Below are positions 8,865 through 18,742 of a DNA stretch of 64,000 nt, piece after piece. Made by a program: the position numbers and the translations under genes. This DNA is from Phormidium ambiguum IAM M-71. Lineage in GTDB: Bacteria > Cyanobacteriota > Cyanobacteriia > Cyanobacteriales > Aerosakkonemataceae. Under the pieces are notes generated by a model that did not search any database, was not told the DNA's origin, and saw only the letters and a list, made by a program, of their open reading frames with translations. Where the stretch lies: NCBI RefSeq assembly GCF_001904725.1, contig NZ_MRCE01000023.1:1-64000 (forward strand). The letters are read 5' to 3'. Numbering within the stretch: position 1 is the stretch's first letter; the number at the start of each line of letters is the position of its first letter.

Positions 8865-10061
8865 ATGAATTTGATGAAAGTGGATAAAAAAATATTTCTT
8901 AAACTATTCTCGATCTGCTTATTATGCGGTACTTTAGCTTGTGAGTCTGAAGGAAGAACTGCCAAAAAGCTAGCTGAAGATAGTAGACTAGCGCAAGAAA
9001 AAGCATTAGCAAAAGAATCAGATAGTAATCTCACTTTTAATGACGTTACTTTAGATAAAGTAAATGATGCAGGTCGTCCTTTATGGAAAATAAAAGCCAA
9101 ACAAGCAGTTTATAGTAACGATAAAAAAGATGCCAAAGTTCAAAATCCAATTGGGGATTTGTTTCAAGATGGTAAAGTAGTTTATCAAGTTAGCGGGTTA
9201 ACGGGAGAAATTAAAGAAGATGGGAAACAAATGTTTCTCAGAGGACAAATAGTAGCAACTGATATGCAAAATGGCGTAGTTTTGCGCGGTAATGAATTAG
9301 AATGGCGACCAGACGAAGATCTTTTAATTGTACGTAATCAATTAACCGGAACTCATAAGCAAGCACAAGCATCCGCACAAGAAGCAAGGGCATTTAGTCG
9401 GGCTAACAGAATTGAATTTATGGGTCAAGTGGTGGCAAAAGCGATCGATCCACCATTAATTATGAAAACCGAAAAATTATTTTGGCAAGTTCAAGAACAG
9501 AAAATGTTTAGCGATCGCTTTGTGCAAATAGACCGTTACAATGGACAAAATATTACCGATCGCGCTACAGGCGATCGCGGAGACGTAGACTTAAAAAATA
9601 AAATTGCCAAACTGGGAAAAAATGGGCAAATTACCTTTACTGAACCGCCAATGCAAATTGTTAGTAACGCTATTATTTGGAACTTAAATACTAAAATAGT
9701 CTCCTCAACCCAACCTGTTACTATTTACCAAAGAAAGCAACAAATCACTTTAATAGCTAACCAAGGTAGAGTTGAATTAACCCCACAAATTGCTTACTTA
9801 GTAGGCGGCGTTCAAGGTACAGGTCAAAAACCACCTTCAAACCTAAGAACCGATCAAATGACTTGGTATTTGGAAACTCAAAAATTTGCCGCCATTGGCA
9901 ACGTTTTCTATCAACAAAACGACCCACCATTAACTTTAAATGGCCCCCAAGCTTTTGGAGAATTAAAAGAGCAAAAAATTGTGATTACTGGTAATGGCGA
10001 TAAAGCGCCAGTGGTAACTCAAATAGTGCCAAATTCTAAAGGCAAGGGGGCAGGGGAGTAG
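8865..10061 (+). CDS. lptC: LptC-like lipopolysaccharide transport protein, lipoprotein
   Basis: 398 aa, much longer than the about 190 aa of enterobacterial LptC, as is usual in cyanobacteria, and probably two LptC/OstA-type beta-jellyroll units. The N-terminus has a hydrophobic stretch ending in the lipobox GTLAC, so it should be anchored by a lipidated Cys. The family carries lipopolysaccharide across the periplasm between LptB2FG and LptA. A GTG at 8862 directly precedes the ATG at 8865, which has GGAG just upstream. ATG 8874 is also possible. The C-terminus ends inside a G-rich repeat tract. It converges with dacB. Confidence 0.82.
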   Translation: MNLMKVDKKIFLKLFSICLLCGTLACESEGRTAKKLAEDSRLAQEKALAKESDSNLTFNDVTLDKVNDAGRPLWKIKAKQAVYSNDKKDAKVQNPIGDLFQDGKVVYQVSGLTGEIKEDGKQMFLRGQIVATDMQNGVVLRGNELEWRPDEDLLIVRNQLTGTHKQAQASAQEARAFSRANRIEFMGQVVAKAIDPPLIMKTEKLFWQVQEQKMFSDRFVQIDRYNGQNITDRATGDRGDVDLKNKIAKLGKNGQITFTEPPMQIVSNAIIWNLNTKIVSSTQPVTIYQRKQQITLIANQGRVELTPQIAYLVGGVQGTGQKPPSNLRTDQMTWYLETQKFAAIGNVFYQQNDPPLTLNGPQAFGELKEQKIVITGNGDKAPVVTQIVPNSKGKGAGE

Positions 10062-10131
10062 GGGAAAAGAGGGAAAGGGGGAAAAGGGGAATATTTTACC
10101 TTCTGCCTTCTGCCTTCTGCCTTCTGCCTTT
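10023..10131. repeat. G-rich tract and STRR heptamers
   Basis: A G/A-rich stretch (GGGGAAAAGAGGGAAAGGGGG type) followed from about 10099 by four copies of CCTTCTG, the complement of GGCAGAA. It fills the convergent gap between lptC and dacB and supplies the last codons of lptC. Confidence 0.85.
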
Positions 10132-10132
10132 C

Positions 10133-11461
10133 TTACCTTCTGCTTTTTAGGATAATTTGATTGCGATCGCTTGCACCAATTTGTTTCATGTAGTTGATAC
10201 TGGCGGGGGTGGGAAGAACTACAGAAGGAGGAGTTAAAGAGATTCCCCATTGTTGAATCAAATTTTGTAATAAACTGTCTTGTTTAGCGCGTAAACCCAT
10301 GACATCATTACCGCGATTAATAATAGCAAACCAAACCAAACCCCGATCGCGTGTTGGCATGACCCCCGCCAAAGCACTAACATTGCGTAGAGTCCCCGTT
10401 TTAATCACCGTTGCTTGGGGTAAATGACGACGTGACATCGTACCATTGCGATCGCGTCCAGAAACAGGAAAAAAATCACCGATCGTTAATCCTAAAGGTT
10501 GCAATTTTCGTTGTAGCGCCATTAACATAGCACAAACTGCCCTAGCCGAAATTCGATTTTCCACACCTAAACCAGAACCATTAATTAATTGTATTTCCCC
10601 TAAAGGCACTCCCGCAGCATTCGCCGCCAATCTTCGTACCACTTGCGCTCCACCCAAAGATTCCGCAATAATTTCTGACATATTATTACTACTGAAAATA
10701 TTCATTTCTTTCAGCAATTGGGTCAGAGTTAAAGAACGGTGACGTAATAATAAATTTGGTTTAGTTTGTTGTGGCCCTGTTTGTGGATTTTCTAATTTCA
10801 CTCCACCCAAAATTTGTAATTGTGGTTTGGGAGTCCCTTTAGGCATTAGGGAATAGCGAAAAATTATTGGTCTAGTCCATGTACGGGAATTAAAAGATTT
10901 CATCAACAGTTGACCTGAAGTCATCGGATTCAGATTTTCATTCATCGAAAATCTGCCCCGAATCACCAATTTTCCAGTTACTTTTTTAATTCCCAACCGA
11001 TTTAAAGAATTAGCCAATGCAATGCCGTCTTCCCAAACAAACAAGGGATCGCCATTTCCAATAACTATCAAGTCTCCTTGCAATACCCCGTTGTTTATTG
11101 GCCCTGTGGCACTAATTAGCGTCTCAAACTGGTGTGAATGATCCCAGGTAGATAGGGCAGCCAAAGAAGTGGCAATCTTCGTTAGAGAGGCTGCGGGTAA
11201 AGGAGTTGTACCTTGATTATTCGCTAATACTACAGGCCCCGACTGCATCCAAATAGCTTGTTCTGCGATCGGATTTTTTTTCCCTAACTCCTGTAAATAT
11301 TGCTCAACTATACTTGCCGTTTGTGGCTCTGGCGCAGCTGCCAACACAAATCCTGCATTACCAGGCCAAACCATTTCTTGTGTAGAATTCAATTCAGAAC
11401 GTTGAATTCCCGCCATATCTAGCCAGACTGACATTAACCCAGAGCTAAATAGTTCCAACAC
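10133..11461 (-). CDS. dacB: D-alanyl-D-alanine carboxypeptidase, S13 (PBP4) family
   Basis: 442 aa. Three penicilloyl-serine motifs are present: SLTK (Ser 92, Lys 95), SNN in FSSNNMSE, and KTGT near residue 381. The enzyme trims or cleaves peptidoglycan stem peptides in the periplasm. The start MLELFSSGLM is hydrophobic but is not a classical signal peptide. It stands alone, divergent from plsX. Confidence 0.9.
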   Translation of the reverse strand: MLELFSSGLMSVWLDMAGIQRSELNSTQEMVWPGNAGFVLAAAPEPQTASIVEQYLQELGKKNPIAEQAIWMQSGPVVLANNQGTTPLPAASLTKIATSLAALSTWDHSHQFETLISATGPINNGVLQGDLIVIGNGDPLFVWEDGIALANSLNRLGIKKVTGKLVIRGRFSMNENLNPMTSGQLLMKSFNSRTWTRPIIFRYSLMPKGTPKPQLQILGGVKLENPQTGPQQTKPNLLLRHRSLTLTQLLKEMNIFSSNNMSEIIAESLGGAQVVRRLAANAAGVPLGEIQLINGSGLGVENRISARAVCAMLMALQRKLQPLGLTIGDFFPVSGRDRNGTMSRRHLPQATVIKTGTLRNVSALAGVMPTRDRGLVWFAIINRGNDVMGLRAKQDSLLQNLIQQWGISLTPPSVVLPTPASINYMKQIGASDRNQIILKSRR

Positions 11462-11589
11462 TTTGAAACGCTCCTCAACACGACTTTTGGATTTTAGGTT
11501 TTAAATTTTAGGTTTTAGATTTAGCATTTTAGATTCTGCCTCAAATTGGTCAATATGCAAAAGAAAGCCTTACTTGAGTACTCAGAAAA

Positions 11590-11650
11590 TTTGAAATTTA
11601 GAATTCCCCATCCCCCCACCTCCCCACCTCCCCACCTCCCCATCTCCCAG
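11590..11650. repeat. C-rich octamer repeat
   Basis: Three to four copies of CCCCACCT in the spacer between dacB and plsX. It is the same low-complexity class found near 15460 and 41785. No promoter was recognised inside it. Confidence 0.75.
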
Positions 11651-11723
11651 AAAAATCCGTAAAGGTTGATTTTTCGATGGAAGCCATCTGGTAAAATTTT
11701 GGATGTTTCTATTACATTGATCA

Positions 11724-12761
11724 ATGGGATCAGCTAGGGCACGAATTGCAATAGACGCGATGGGTGGGGATCATGCTCCCGCCGAAATCGTCGCTGGCGC
11801 ACTTAGAGCAAGAGAAGAATTAGACGTAGAAATTCTACTGGTAGGCGATTCTTCTCAAATTGAAGCGGCTCTAAGTCAACACGGGAATTCTTTTCCAGTG
11901 GAAATTGTGCCTTCTGAAGGCACGATCGAAATGCACGAAGAACCGCTAAGCGGAATCAAACGTAAGCCGAAAGCTTCTATCAATGTCGCTATGGATTTGG
12001 TGAAGCAAAAACGGGCTGATGCAGTGGTTTCCGCCGGACATTCTGGCGCAGCAATGGCAGCAGCACTGTTGCGTTTGGGCAGGTTGAAGGGGATCGATCG
12101 ACCAGCTATCGGCGCAGTTTTACCAACCATCTTGGCTGATAAATCGGTGTTGCTTCTCGATGTTGGGGCAAATGTCGATTGTCGTCCCAAGTTCTTGGAA
12201 CAGTTTGCTGTCATGGGATCGATTTACAGCCAGTATGTTCTAGGTGTGGAACAACCGAAAGTCGCTTTACTCAATATCGGTGAAGAACCTGGTAAGGGTA
12301 ATGACTTGGCATTTCGCACTCACCAAATGTTGGCAGAGAATAGCAAAATTTCTTTTGTCGGCAATGCGGAAGGTCGTGATGTCCTTTCTGGTAACTTTGA
12401 TGTGGTGGTTTGTGATGGCTTTGTCGGCAATGTCTTGCTAAAATTTGCCGAGGCTGTGGGTTCTGTGTTATTGCAAATCCTCAAGGAAGAGTTACCCCAA
12501 GGCTTACATGGTTTATTGGGTACAGCTTTGCTTAAACCAAACCTAAAACGGATTAAGCAGCGGGTAGATCATGCCGAACATGGCGGTGGGTTGCTTTTAG
12601 GTGTAGCCGGAATTTGTATTATTAGTCATGGGTCTTCCCAAGCTCCTTCGATTTTTAATGCGATTCGGTTGGCGAAAGAAGCGATCGATCACCAAGTACT
12701 AGACAGAATTACATCTAACTATCACCAACCTGCTGCACCAGCGGCTGAGGTCGAGTCATAA
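11724..12761 (+). CDS. plsX: phosphate acyltransferase PlsX
   Basis: 345 aa. Converts acyl-ACP to acyl-phosphate, the start of phosphatidate synthesis. Family features are visible: IAIDAMGGDHAPAEIV at the start, VSAGHSGAAMA, DVGANVDC, NIGEEPGKGN and DGFVGNVLLK. The TAA stop overlaps the fabH start (TAATG), so the two are translationally coupled. It begins a plus-strand lipid block running to 16145. Confidence 0.96.
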   Translation: MGSARARIAIDAMGGDHAPAEIVAGALRAREELDVEILLVGDSSQIEAALSQHGNSFPVEIVPSEGTIEMHEEPLSGIKRKPKASINVAMDLVKQKRADAVVSAGHSGAAMAAALLRLGRLKGIDRPAIGAVLPTILADKSVLLLDVGANVDCRPKFLEQFAVMGSIYSQYVLGVEQPKVALLNIGEEPGKGNDLAFRTHQMLAENSKISFVGNAEGRDVLSGNFDVVVCDGFVGNVLLKFAEAVGSVLLQILKEELPQGLHGLLGTALLKPNLKRIKQRVDHAEHGGGLLLGVAGICIISHGSSQAPSIFNAIRLAKEAIDHQVLDRITSNYHQPAAPAAEVES

Positions 12762-13810
12762 TGTTGCAGCAATTCGGAAAAGGCGTTGCCATCACTGGAA
12801 GTGGTGCTGCAACACCAGCGGTTTCTTTAACTAATCAGGATCTCAGTCAGATTGTCGATACGTCTGATGAATGGATTTCCTCTCGTACAGGAATTCAGCA
12901 GCGGCGCTTGGCAATGCCCGGTCAATCTTTGTGTGAGTTGGCTAGCATTGCTGGAGAAAACGCGATCGCAATGGCTGGGATCGCTCCTGAAGATATTGAT
13001 TTGATTATCCTGGCAACTTCTACCGCAGACGATCTGTTTGGCACTGCTAGCCAAATTCAAGGCAAAATCGGCGCAACTAAAGCTGTAGCGTTTGACCTCA
13101 CGGCGGCTTGTTCCGGTTTTGTCTTTGCTTTGGTTACAGGTGCCCAATTCATCCGCAACGGCGTTTATCGTAATGTGTTGTTAATCGGGGGCGATGTCCT
13201 CTCTCGTTGGGTAGATTGGTCAGATAGACGCACTTGTATTCTCTTTGGCGATGGCGCTGGGGCAGTGGTAATGCAAGCCGTTGAGTCGGATGTAGCTGAT
13301 TCAGAGGTGAGCGATACTGCTAACGCAACGCTGCGCGACCGTTTATTAGGATTTGAAATCCGCAGCGACGGCACCCAAAATCATTATCTCAACCTCAGTT
13401 ACAAAGGGGAAGCAAAAGAATTAATTGCCGGAGTTTCAGTTGAGCAAGGCAATTTTCAACCAATTACAATGAACGGACAAGAAGTTTATCGCTTCGCCGT
13501 CAAACGAGTCCCCGAAGTAATTGAAAAAGCCCTGTTTCGCGCCAATTTAACAGTTGACCAAGTAGATTGGTTAATCTTGCATCAAGCTAACCAAAGAATA
13601 CTTGATGCTGTAGCGCAACGGCTGAAAATTCCCCCTGAAAAAGTGATTAGTAACCTCGCCAATTATGGCAATACCTCTGCCGCTTCAATTCCCATTGCTT
13701 TAGATGAAGCTGTTAGAGAAGGCAAAATAAAAGTAGGTGATACGATCGCCACTGCTGGTTTTGGTGCTGGCTTAACTTGGGGTGCAGCAATCTTTCAATG
13801 GGGTAAATAA
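12761..13810 (+). CDS. fabH: 3-oxoacyl-ACP synthase III
   Basis: 349 aa. Starts fatty acid synthesis by condensing acetyl-CoA with malonyl-ACP. The Cys-His-Asn triad is visible: Cys 117 in LTAACSGF, His in ILHQANQRI and Asn in ANYGNTSAAS. A short acidic insertion (DVADSEVSD) near residue 185 makes it slightly longer than E. coli FabH. The ATG shares its A with the plsX stop. Confidence 0.96.
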   Translation: MLQQFGKGVAITGSGAATPAVSLTNQDLSQIVDTSDEWISSRTGIQQRRLAMPGQSLCELASIAGENAIAMAGIAPEDIDLIILATSTADDLFGTASQIQGKIGATKAVAFDLTAACSGFVFALVTGAQFIRNGVYRNVLLIGGDVLSRWVDWSDRRTCILFGDGAGAVVMQAVESDVADSEVSDTANATLRDRLLGFEIRSDGTQNHYLNLSYKGEAKELIAGVSVEQGNFQPITMNGQEVYRFAVKRVPEVIEKALFRANLTVDQVDWLILHQANQRILDAVAQRLKIPPEKVISNLANYGNTSAASIPIALDEAVREGKIKVGDTIATAGFGAGLTWGAAIFQWGK

Positions 13811-13843
13811 GCAGCAAAAGCTACTCATCCCTGGAGGTTCACT

Positions 13844-14398
13844 ATGTCTTTCACTGTTCGGGATTTAGAAAAATTTCGATCGCAACTCTCCCCAGAATAT
13901 GAGGATTATCAACTAGAGTTGCAAGAAGGAAACATCGTCGTTATGGGACCGTCAGATATTGAATCTAGCGAAATTGGCGCTGAATTGATTCGACTTTTGG
14001 GAAATTGGGTAAAACCTCGCAGACTAGGACGAATTTTTGATTCTAGTGGTGGGTTTATTATGCCCAATACCGACATCAGAGCGCCAGATGTTTCCTTCGT
14101 TTCGCGGGAAAGACTCAGACAACCATTAAGAGCTTTTGGTGAATTAGTACCTGATTTAGTAGTAGAAATTAAATCCCGTACAGACAGAATCAAAAAGCTG
14201 CAAAACAAAATTCAAATGTTTTTAGAATTGGGAGCCAGAGTAGGAATATTAATCGATCCAGATGAACAAACAGTAACAGTGTATCGTTCTGACAGTGAGC
14301 CAATAATTTTCCATAATCAACAAACCCTCACTATTCCAGAATTATTCCCTGGCTGGGAACTGCCCATAAATGAATTATGGCCTCCAATATTTGATTAA
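13844..14398 (+). CDS. Uma2 (DUF820) family endonuclease-like protein
   Basis: 184 aa. PD-(D/E)XK-like fold of the Uma2 family, abundant in cyanobacteria. Visible are IRAPDVSFVSRERL, DLVVEIKSRTDR (the E-x-K pair) and GVLIDPDEQTVTVYR. GGAGG lies 9 bases before the ATG. It interrupts the fabH-fabD order, and its cellular role is unknown. Uma2 genes are often mobile or scattered, so this is probably an insertion into the lipid block. Confidence 0.9.
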   Translation: MSFTVRDLEKFRSQLSPEYEDYQLELQEGNIVVMGPSDIESSEIGAELIRLLGNWVKPRRLGRIFDSSGGFIMPNTDIRAPDVSFVSRERLRQPLRAFGELVPDLVVEIKSRTDRIKKLQNKIQMFLELGARVGILIDPDEQTVTVYRSDSEPIIFHNQQTLTIPELFPGWELPINELWPPIFD

Positions 14399-14478
14399 AA
14401 TTTTATCTTTTTTCTAGCTCATTTGTGCAGGAATTAATCACAAATGATCAATGACCAATAACTAGCGACAAATAAACA

Positions 14479-15360
14479 ATGACAAAAACTGCATGGGTGT
14501 TTCCCGGACAAGGTTCACAAGCAACTGGCATGGGTGTAGATTTGTTAGAATTTCCCCAAGCCAAAGATAAATTTTCCCAAGCCGAACAAATTTTAGGTTG
14601 GTCAGTTTTAGAAATTAGCCAAAGTCAAGAAGATAAACTGTCTCATACCCTTTACACTCAGCCTTGTTTATACGTAGTTGAAAGCATTTTAGCCGAATTA
14701 ATCCGAGCTAAAGGTCAACAACCAAATTTAGTTGCCGGACACAGTTTAGGGGAATATGTCGCCCTTCACGTTGCAGGCGTTTTTGACTTTGAAACAGGTT
14801 TACGCCTGGTAAAAAAACGCGCAGAATTAATGGATAGTGCCGCCGGAGGAATGATGGCAGCGTTAATTGGATTTGATGAAAAACAATTAACAGAATTAAT
14901 TGAACAAACGCCAGACGTAGTATTAGCAAACGATAACAGTTCCGCCCAAGTAGTAATTTCTGGAACACCAGAAGCAGTAGAAACTGTATTATCTCAAGTT
15001 AAAGCCAAACGCGCAGTTAAATTAAATGTTTCTGGTGCTTTTCACTCCCCATTAATGGCACCAGCATCAGCAGAATTTCAGAAAGTTTTAGACGCTGCTA
15101 CCTTTAACAATGCTGAAGTTCCAGTAATGTCAAATGTTGACCCGACACCAGCAACAGAAGCCGCTGTTTTAAAACAACGCCTTTCTCAACAAATGACAGG
15201 TTCAGTACGTTGGCGAGAAATTTGTTTAGCTTTACCGGAAACAGGTGTAGAAAAAGTAGTAGAAGTCGGTCCCGGAAAAGTTCTCACAGGTTTAATTAAA
15301 CGCACCTGCCCTAATCTAAACTTAGAAAATATTAGTAGCGCCTCTGATTTACCAACTTAG
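14479..15360 (+). CDS. fabD: malonyl-CoA:ACP transacylase
   Basis: 293 aa. Loads malonyl onto acyl carrier protein. PGQGSQ lies at the N-terminus, the nucleophile elbow GHSLGEY has Ser 89, an Arg lies in the KKRAELMD region, and the His is in VSGAFHSPLM. Same direction as plsX and fabH, but separated by the Uma2 gene. Confidence 0.95.
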   Translation: MTKTAWVFPGQGSQATGMGVDLLEFPQAKDKFSQAEQILGWSVLEISQSQEDKLSHTLYTQPCLYVVESILAELIRAKGQQPNLVAGHSLGEYVALHVAGVFDFETGLRLVKKRAELMDSAAGGMMAALIGFDEKQLTELIEQTPDVVLANDNSSAQVVISGTPEAVETVLSQVKAKRAVKLNVSGAFHSPLMAPASAEFQKVLDAATFNNAEVPVMSNVDPTPATEAAVLKQRLSQQMTGSVRWREICLALPETGVEKVVEVGPGKVLTGLIKRTCPNLNLENISSASDLPT

Positions 15361-15362
15361 TA

Positions 15363-15475
15363 AAAAAGGCAAAAGGAAAGAAAGGCAGAAGGCAGAAGGC
15401 AGAAGGCAGAAGGTAAAATATTCCCCTTTCCCCTTTCCCCTTTCCCCTTTTCCCCATCTCCCCACCTCCCCAATC
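15363..15475. repeat. STRR heptamer arrays (GGCAGAA and CCCCTTT)
   Basis: About four GGCAGAA units (15383-15413), then four CCCCTTT units (about 15423-15452) and a C-rich tail. This fills most of the fabD-plsC gap. Confidence 0.85.
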
Positions 15476-15506
15476 CCCCCAAACTTAACTAAAAAATTAC
15501 CAAAAT

Positions 15507-16145
15507 ATGCCGAAAAACCGGGAACCATTGGTTAGTTTAATGCTTTACCACGCCTTTAAATGGTCAGTGGTTAGTCCGATGTTACACCTCTATTTTCGGG
15601 GGAAAATTTATGGTGCGGAACAGGTGCCACAGGAAGGGCCATTATTAGTAGTCAGCAATCATGCAAGTAATTTTGACCCGCCAATTGTTTCCTGTTCGGT
15701 ACGCCGTCCGGTTGCTTTTATGGCGAAGGAAGAGTTGTTTGATGTGCCAGTTTTGGGTCAAGCAATTCGGTTGTATGGTGCTTATCCGGTAAATCGGTTG
15801 TCTGCCGATCGCAGCGCCATTCGTTCCGCTTTACAATGTCTAGAGCAAGGATGGGCAACAGGCGTATTTTTACAGGGTACTCGCACCCCCGACGGTAAGA
15901 TTACCCAACCAAAATTAGGCGCAGCTTTAATAGCAGCAAAAGCTAAAGCACCTTTATTGCCAGTTAGTTTGTGGGGTACGGAAAAAATTGAACAAAAAGG
16001 TTCAGCTATTCCGCAACTAGTACCCGTAACAGTAAGAATAGGCGAAGTAATCCCGCCTCCTAGTTCTAGCAGTAAAGATGAATTGGAAGCAGTGACACAA
16101 AAATGCACCGCCGCAATTAATGCGCTACACGATTTGGGTCGATAA
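15507..16145 (+). CDS. plsC: 1-acyl-sn-glycerol-3-phosphate acyltransferase
   Basis: 212 aa. Motif I is NHASNFD (His 52, Asp 57). Motif III is degenerate, FLQGTRTPDG in place of FPEGTR. The enzyme makes phosphatidic acid at the membrane. Its place after plsX, fabH and fabD supports the main PlsC role, using acyl-ACP from the same block. Confidence 0.9.
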   Translation: MPKNREPLVSLMLYHAFKWSVVSPMLHLYFRGKIYGAEQVPQEGPLLVVSNHASNFDPPIVSCSVRRPVAFMAKEELFDVPVLGQAIRLYGAYPVNRLSADRSAIRSALQCLEQGWATGVFLQGTRTPDGKITQPKLGAALIAAKAKAPLLPVSLWGTEKIEQKGSAIPQLVPVTVRIGEVIPPPSSSSKDELEAVTQKCTAAINALHDLGR

Positions 16146-16419
16146 ATTGGGGATTAGGGACTGAGTAAGTTTTGCGTTAATAAATTCCCTTTCGTCTTCT
16201 AGTCCTCAATATATAGTCCTCAGTCCCCTAATCTCAAAATCAGGAGTCAAAATTCTATAGTCGGAAAGAGTTGCCTTAGAGAAATAGCAAGTTAGAATAA
16301 ACCATAATTAACTTTACTGTTCATTGGTCAGCTAGTCATCGGTCATTGATTATTAGTCAAAGGTCTTTAATTGTTGACAAATGACACATAGCAAATCAAT
16401 CAAGCAATACTTTTAACAA

Positions 16420-16731
16420 ATGCAAGATTTAAAAGCAGAATTAACAGCATCCGTAGATGAAGCAGAATGGCAATGGTTATTGCCTCATGTTGTGCGGGAT
16501 TCCTTAATTGTTGTGACTCCTGAACTTAATATAGTGGATGTGGGGATGGCGATCGCAAATAATAATGTATCTTTAGTGCAAAATTGGATTAGTCAAGAAC
16601 TAATTCATAAACCATCTCTAACTCAAATGAGCGATTGGCAAGCCAATCTCAGCAAAAGATTTAATGCCCTAATAGTACGGCCTTTCGTATTAATTCAAGA
16701 ACCAATTGTCACTAATCCAACTTCTCCTTAA
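16420..16731 (+). CDS. DUF2288 family protein
   Basis: 103 aa. Recognised by MQDLKAELTASVDEAEWQWL, followed by RDSLIVV, VDVGMAIA and ALIVRPFVLIQE. This is a small cytosolic family widespread in cyanobacteria and some proteobacteria, of unknown function. The 274-base gap before it holds only AT-rich direct repeats of the TCAGTCCCC and TTGGTCA type. Confidence 0.85.
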   Translation: MQDLKAELTASVDEAEWQWLLPHVVRDSLIVVTPELNIVDVGMAIANNNVSLVQNWISQELIHKPSLTQMSDWQANLSKRFNALIVRPFVLIQEPIVTNPTSP

Positions 16732-16872
16732 TCAGCAAGAAATTCTTGCAAGCATCGGTAATTTTTCATGGGCTTTAAAAGCTGTGGGCATTTAATTAAC
16801 CAGGAAATTACCGACACAAAACCTAAAATTCTCTCTCTGCTCCCCTGCTCCCCATCGGGCATCTAACTTTTA

Positions 16873-17922
16873 ATGAATATGAGTGAACCACCTACGCATA
16901 ATTTCTGGGAGCGACTTAATAACTTAGTTTTAGTTCGCTTTTTATTACTCTTTGCTTCTGGTTGGGCTTTAGTACAATGTTTAGCATACTTTGAAGCGAT
17001 TATTGTCATTTTTAGTTTATCAGCAGTTGTGGCTTTTCTTCTCAGTTATCCCGTAAATTGGCTGAAAAGATTCTTACCTCATGGGGTTGCTGTTAGCTTA
17101 GTTTTCTTGTCTAGTTTAGTAATTTTTGGCTGGTTTACTGTTACTGTTGGATTAGCAATTGTTTCTCAAGGACAACAACTTCTAGATACTGTACCTGATT
17201 TTGTTAACTCCTTTACCCCATTCGTAGAACAACTAGAAAGATATCTACGTTCTCGACATTTGCAGGTAGATTTTAGTACAGTCGAAAAATCATTTCGAGA
17301 TCAAGTACCCACTTTCATCAATGCAAGTTTTACTACTTCACAAATAGTTTTAGATTACTTAATTAAACTCATTTTGATTGAAGTTGTCGCTTTTTTCATG
17401 TTATTGGATGGTGAACAACTTTGGTCTTTAGTTTTGCGTGTTATTCCGAAAAATTCTCGGACAAGATTTACAGTTATAGTCAAACGAAATTTTTTGGGAT
17501 TTTTCCGGGGACAATTATTATTAAGTTTATTTTTTACTGTGGCTGCTTTTATAGTATTTATAATTCTGCAAGTTCCCTTAGCTTTAATTTTAGCGGTAAT
17601 TACTGGATTGTTTCAATTAATTCCCGGAATTGGAGCGACATTAGGAATTGGTTTAGTTTGTTTAATTTTATTACCGAAAAGTTTTGCTTTAGCAGTTAAT
17701 GTATTAATAGCTTCGATTATTCTGCAACAAATTAAGGACAATTTATTAGCACCTCGCATTATGCAAAATTCACTAAACATTAACCCTGTAATTGGCTTTT
17801 TTGCCTTACTAGTTGGTTATCGTATAGCTGGGTTGCTAGGAATTTTTCTGGCAACTCCTATTGCCGGAGTGTTTTTGAGTTGGTTTGGTATTGAGAATAG
17901 AAAAAGAATCAATTGGGATTAA
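16873..17922 (+). CDS. AI-2E family transporter-like membrane protein
   Basis: 349 aa with about eight membrane segments: two near the N-terminus, one after SLVFLSS, then a soluble loop of about 90 residues, and five toward the C-terminus. The family signature region NPVIGFFALLVGYRIAGLLGIFLATPIAG is present. The family includes exporters and Na+/H+ antiporters; the substrate is not predictable. Start could be 16873 or the in-frame ATG at 16879. Confidence 0.88.
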   Translation: MNMSEPPTHNFWERLNNLVLVRFLLLFASGWALVQCLAYFEAIIVIFSLSAVVAFLLSYPVNWLKRFLPHGVAVSLVFLSSLVIFGWFTVTVGLAIVSQGQQLLDTVPDFVNSFTPFVEQLERYLRSRHLQVDFSTVEKSFRDQVPTFINASFTTSQIVLDYLIKLILIEVVAFFMLLDGEQLWSLVLRVIPKNSRTRFTVIVKRNFLGFFRGQLLLSLFFTVAAFIVFIILQVPLALILAVITGLFQLIPGIGATLGIGLVCLILLPKSFALAVNVLIASIILQQIKDNLLAPRIMQNSLNINPVIGFFALLVGYRIAGLLGIFLATPIAGVFLSWFGIENRKRINWD

Positions 17923-17934
17923 ACTTAAAAGTAT

Positions 17935-18624
17935 TTACTGAGAAAAATAGCGGCTAAAATTTGCGCCTGTACTTCCAGTGATTACCCAAAGTATAGCTCT
18001 AACTCCATCACGAATTGCTTTTTCAATTGGTTCAGCAGGTTTGTTAGAAGGAACTGCCACAGATTTAAACACAATTCCTCGACTGCCTAACACTACTTCA
18101 CCAATAACTTGCGCCCGTCGAATATGATAATCAGAAGTTACTAAATAAACGCTGGTGATACCCCTAGCTTTTAATTCATCGACTAAAGTTGTAAAATTTG
18201 TGACTGTATCTACCGCTTGCTCATCAAAGTAAATTTTTTCGGAGTTGATTCCGGCTTTAATAAAAATTTTTCTTACATAATTATTATATTTTCCGGCTCC
18301 ACCGGAGGAAATCCAAATTTCTAAATTCTCTAAATTTGGTTGTTGGCTAACAAACTGAGCGGTAAATTTTTCTCTTTCTAAAGCAGAGGTTGAACCACCC
18401 AACATGAGAACGGCTTGGGGTGTTTCTAAATTTCTAATTTGCTTGTAGGTAAACCACAATAATAAAGGAGAAACTATGGTCAATAATTTTAAGCTGCTAC
18501 TAAATTTCCGAGCAGGCTTAGCTCGTAATTTTTTCTTGCGGTTGCTGGGATGAATTTTGAGAACCATAATAGCGATCGAATAATACCCTAAAATTTTGCA
18601 ATTACGCAGCAGATGATACCCCAC
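17935..18624 (-). CDS. YdcF-like (DUF218) membrane-anchored protein
   Basis: 229 aa. A basic, then hydrophobic N-terminal anchor (LLTIVSPLLLWFTY) precedes a DUF218 domain: AVLMLGGS, then LEIWISSGGAG, then LVTSDYHIRRAQVIG. The family is linked to envelope or cofactor handling, but its biochemical role is unsettled. An in-frame ATG at 18564 (MVLKIHPSNRKK) is an equally plausible start. Confidence 0.83.
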   Translation of the reverse strand: MGYHLLRNCKILGYYSIAIMVLKIHPSNRKKKLRAKPARKFSSSLKLLTIVSPLLLWFTYKQIRNLETPQAVLMLGGSTSALEREKFTAQFVSQQPNLENLEIWISSGGAGKYNNYVRKIFIKAGINSEKIYFDEQAVDTVTNFTTLVDELKARGITSVYLVTSDYHIRRAQVIGEVVLGSRGIVFKSVAVPSNKPAEPIEKAIRDGVRAILWVITGSTGANFSRYFSQ

Positions 18625-18688
18625 TAAAGGTTTAGCTTCAACCCTAAAAGCAATCTGCTGAAAAAATTATGATTCGAGACTTCTCCAA

Positions 18689-18716
18689 ATACCCGACTTC
18701 TTCAAGAAGTCCAGTA
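18689..18716. repeat. dispersed palindrome, copy 2 (diverged)
   Basis: Shares the core CCCGACTTCTTCAAGAAGTC with the copy at 8816, but the right arm has changed (two mismatches in 14). It lies between the YdcF-like gene and tRNA-Arg. Confidence 0.75.
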
Positions 18717-18742
18717 TCTAATAATTTACTAAAATCCATTGA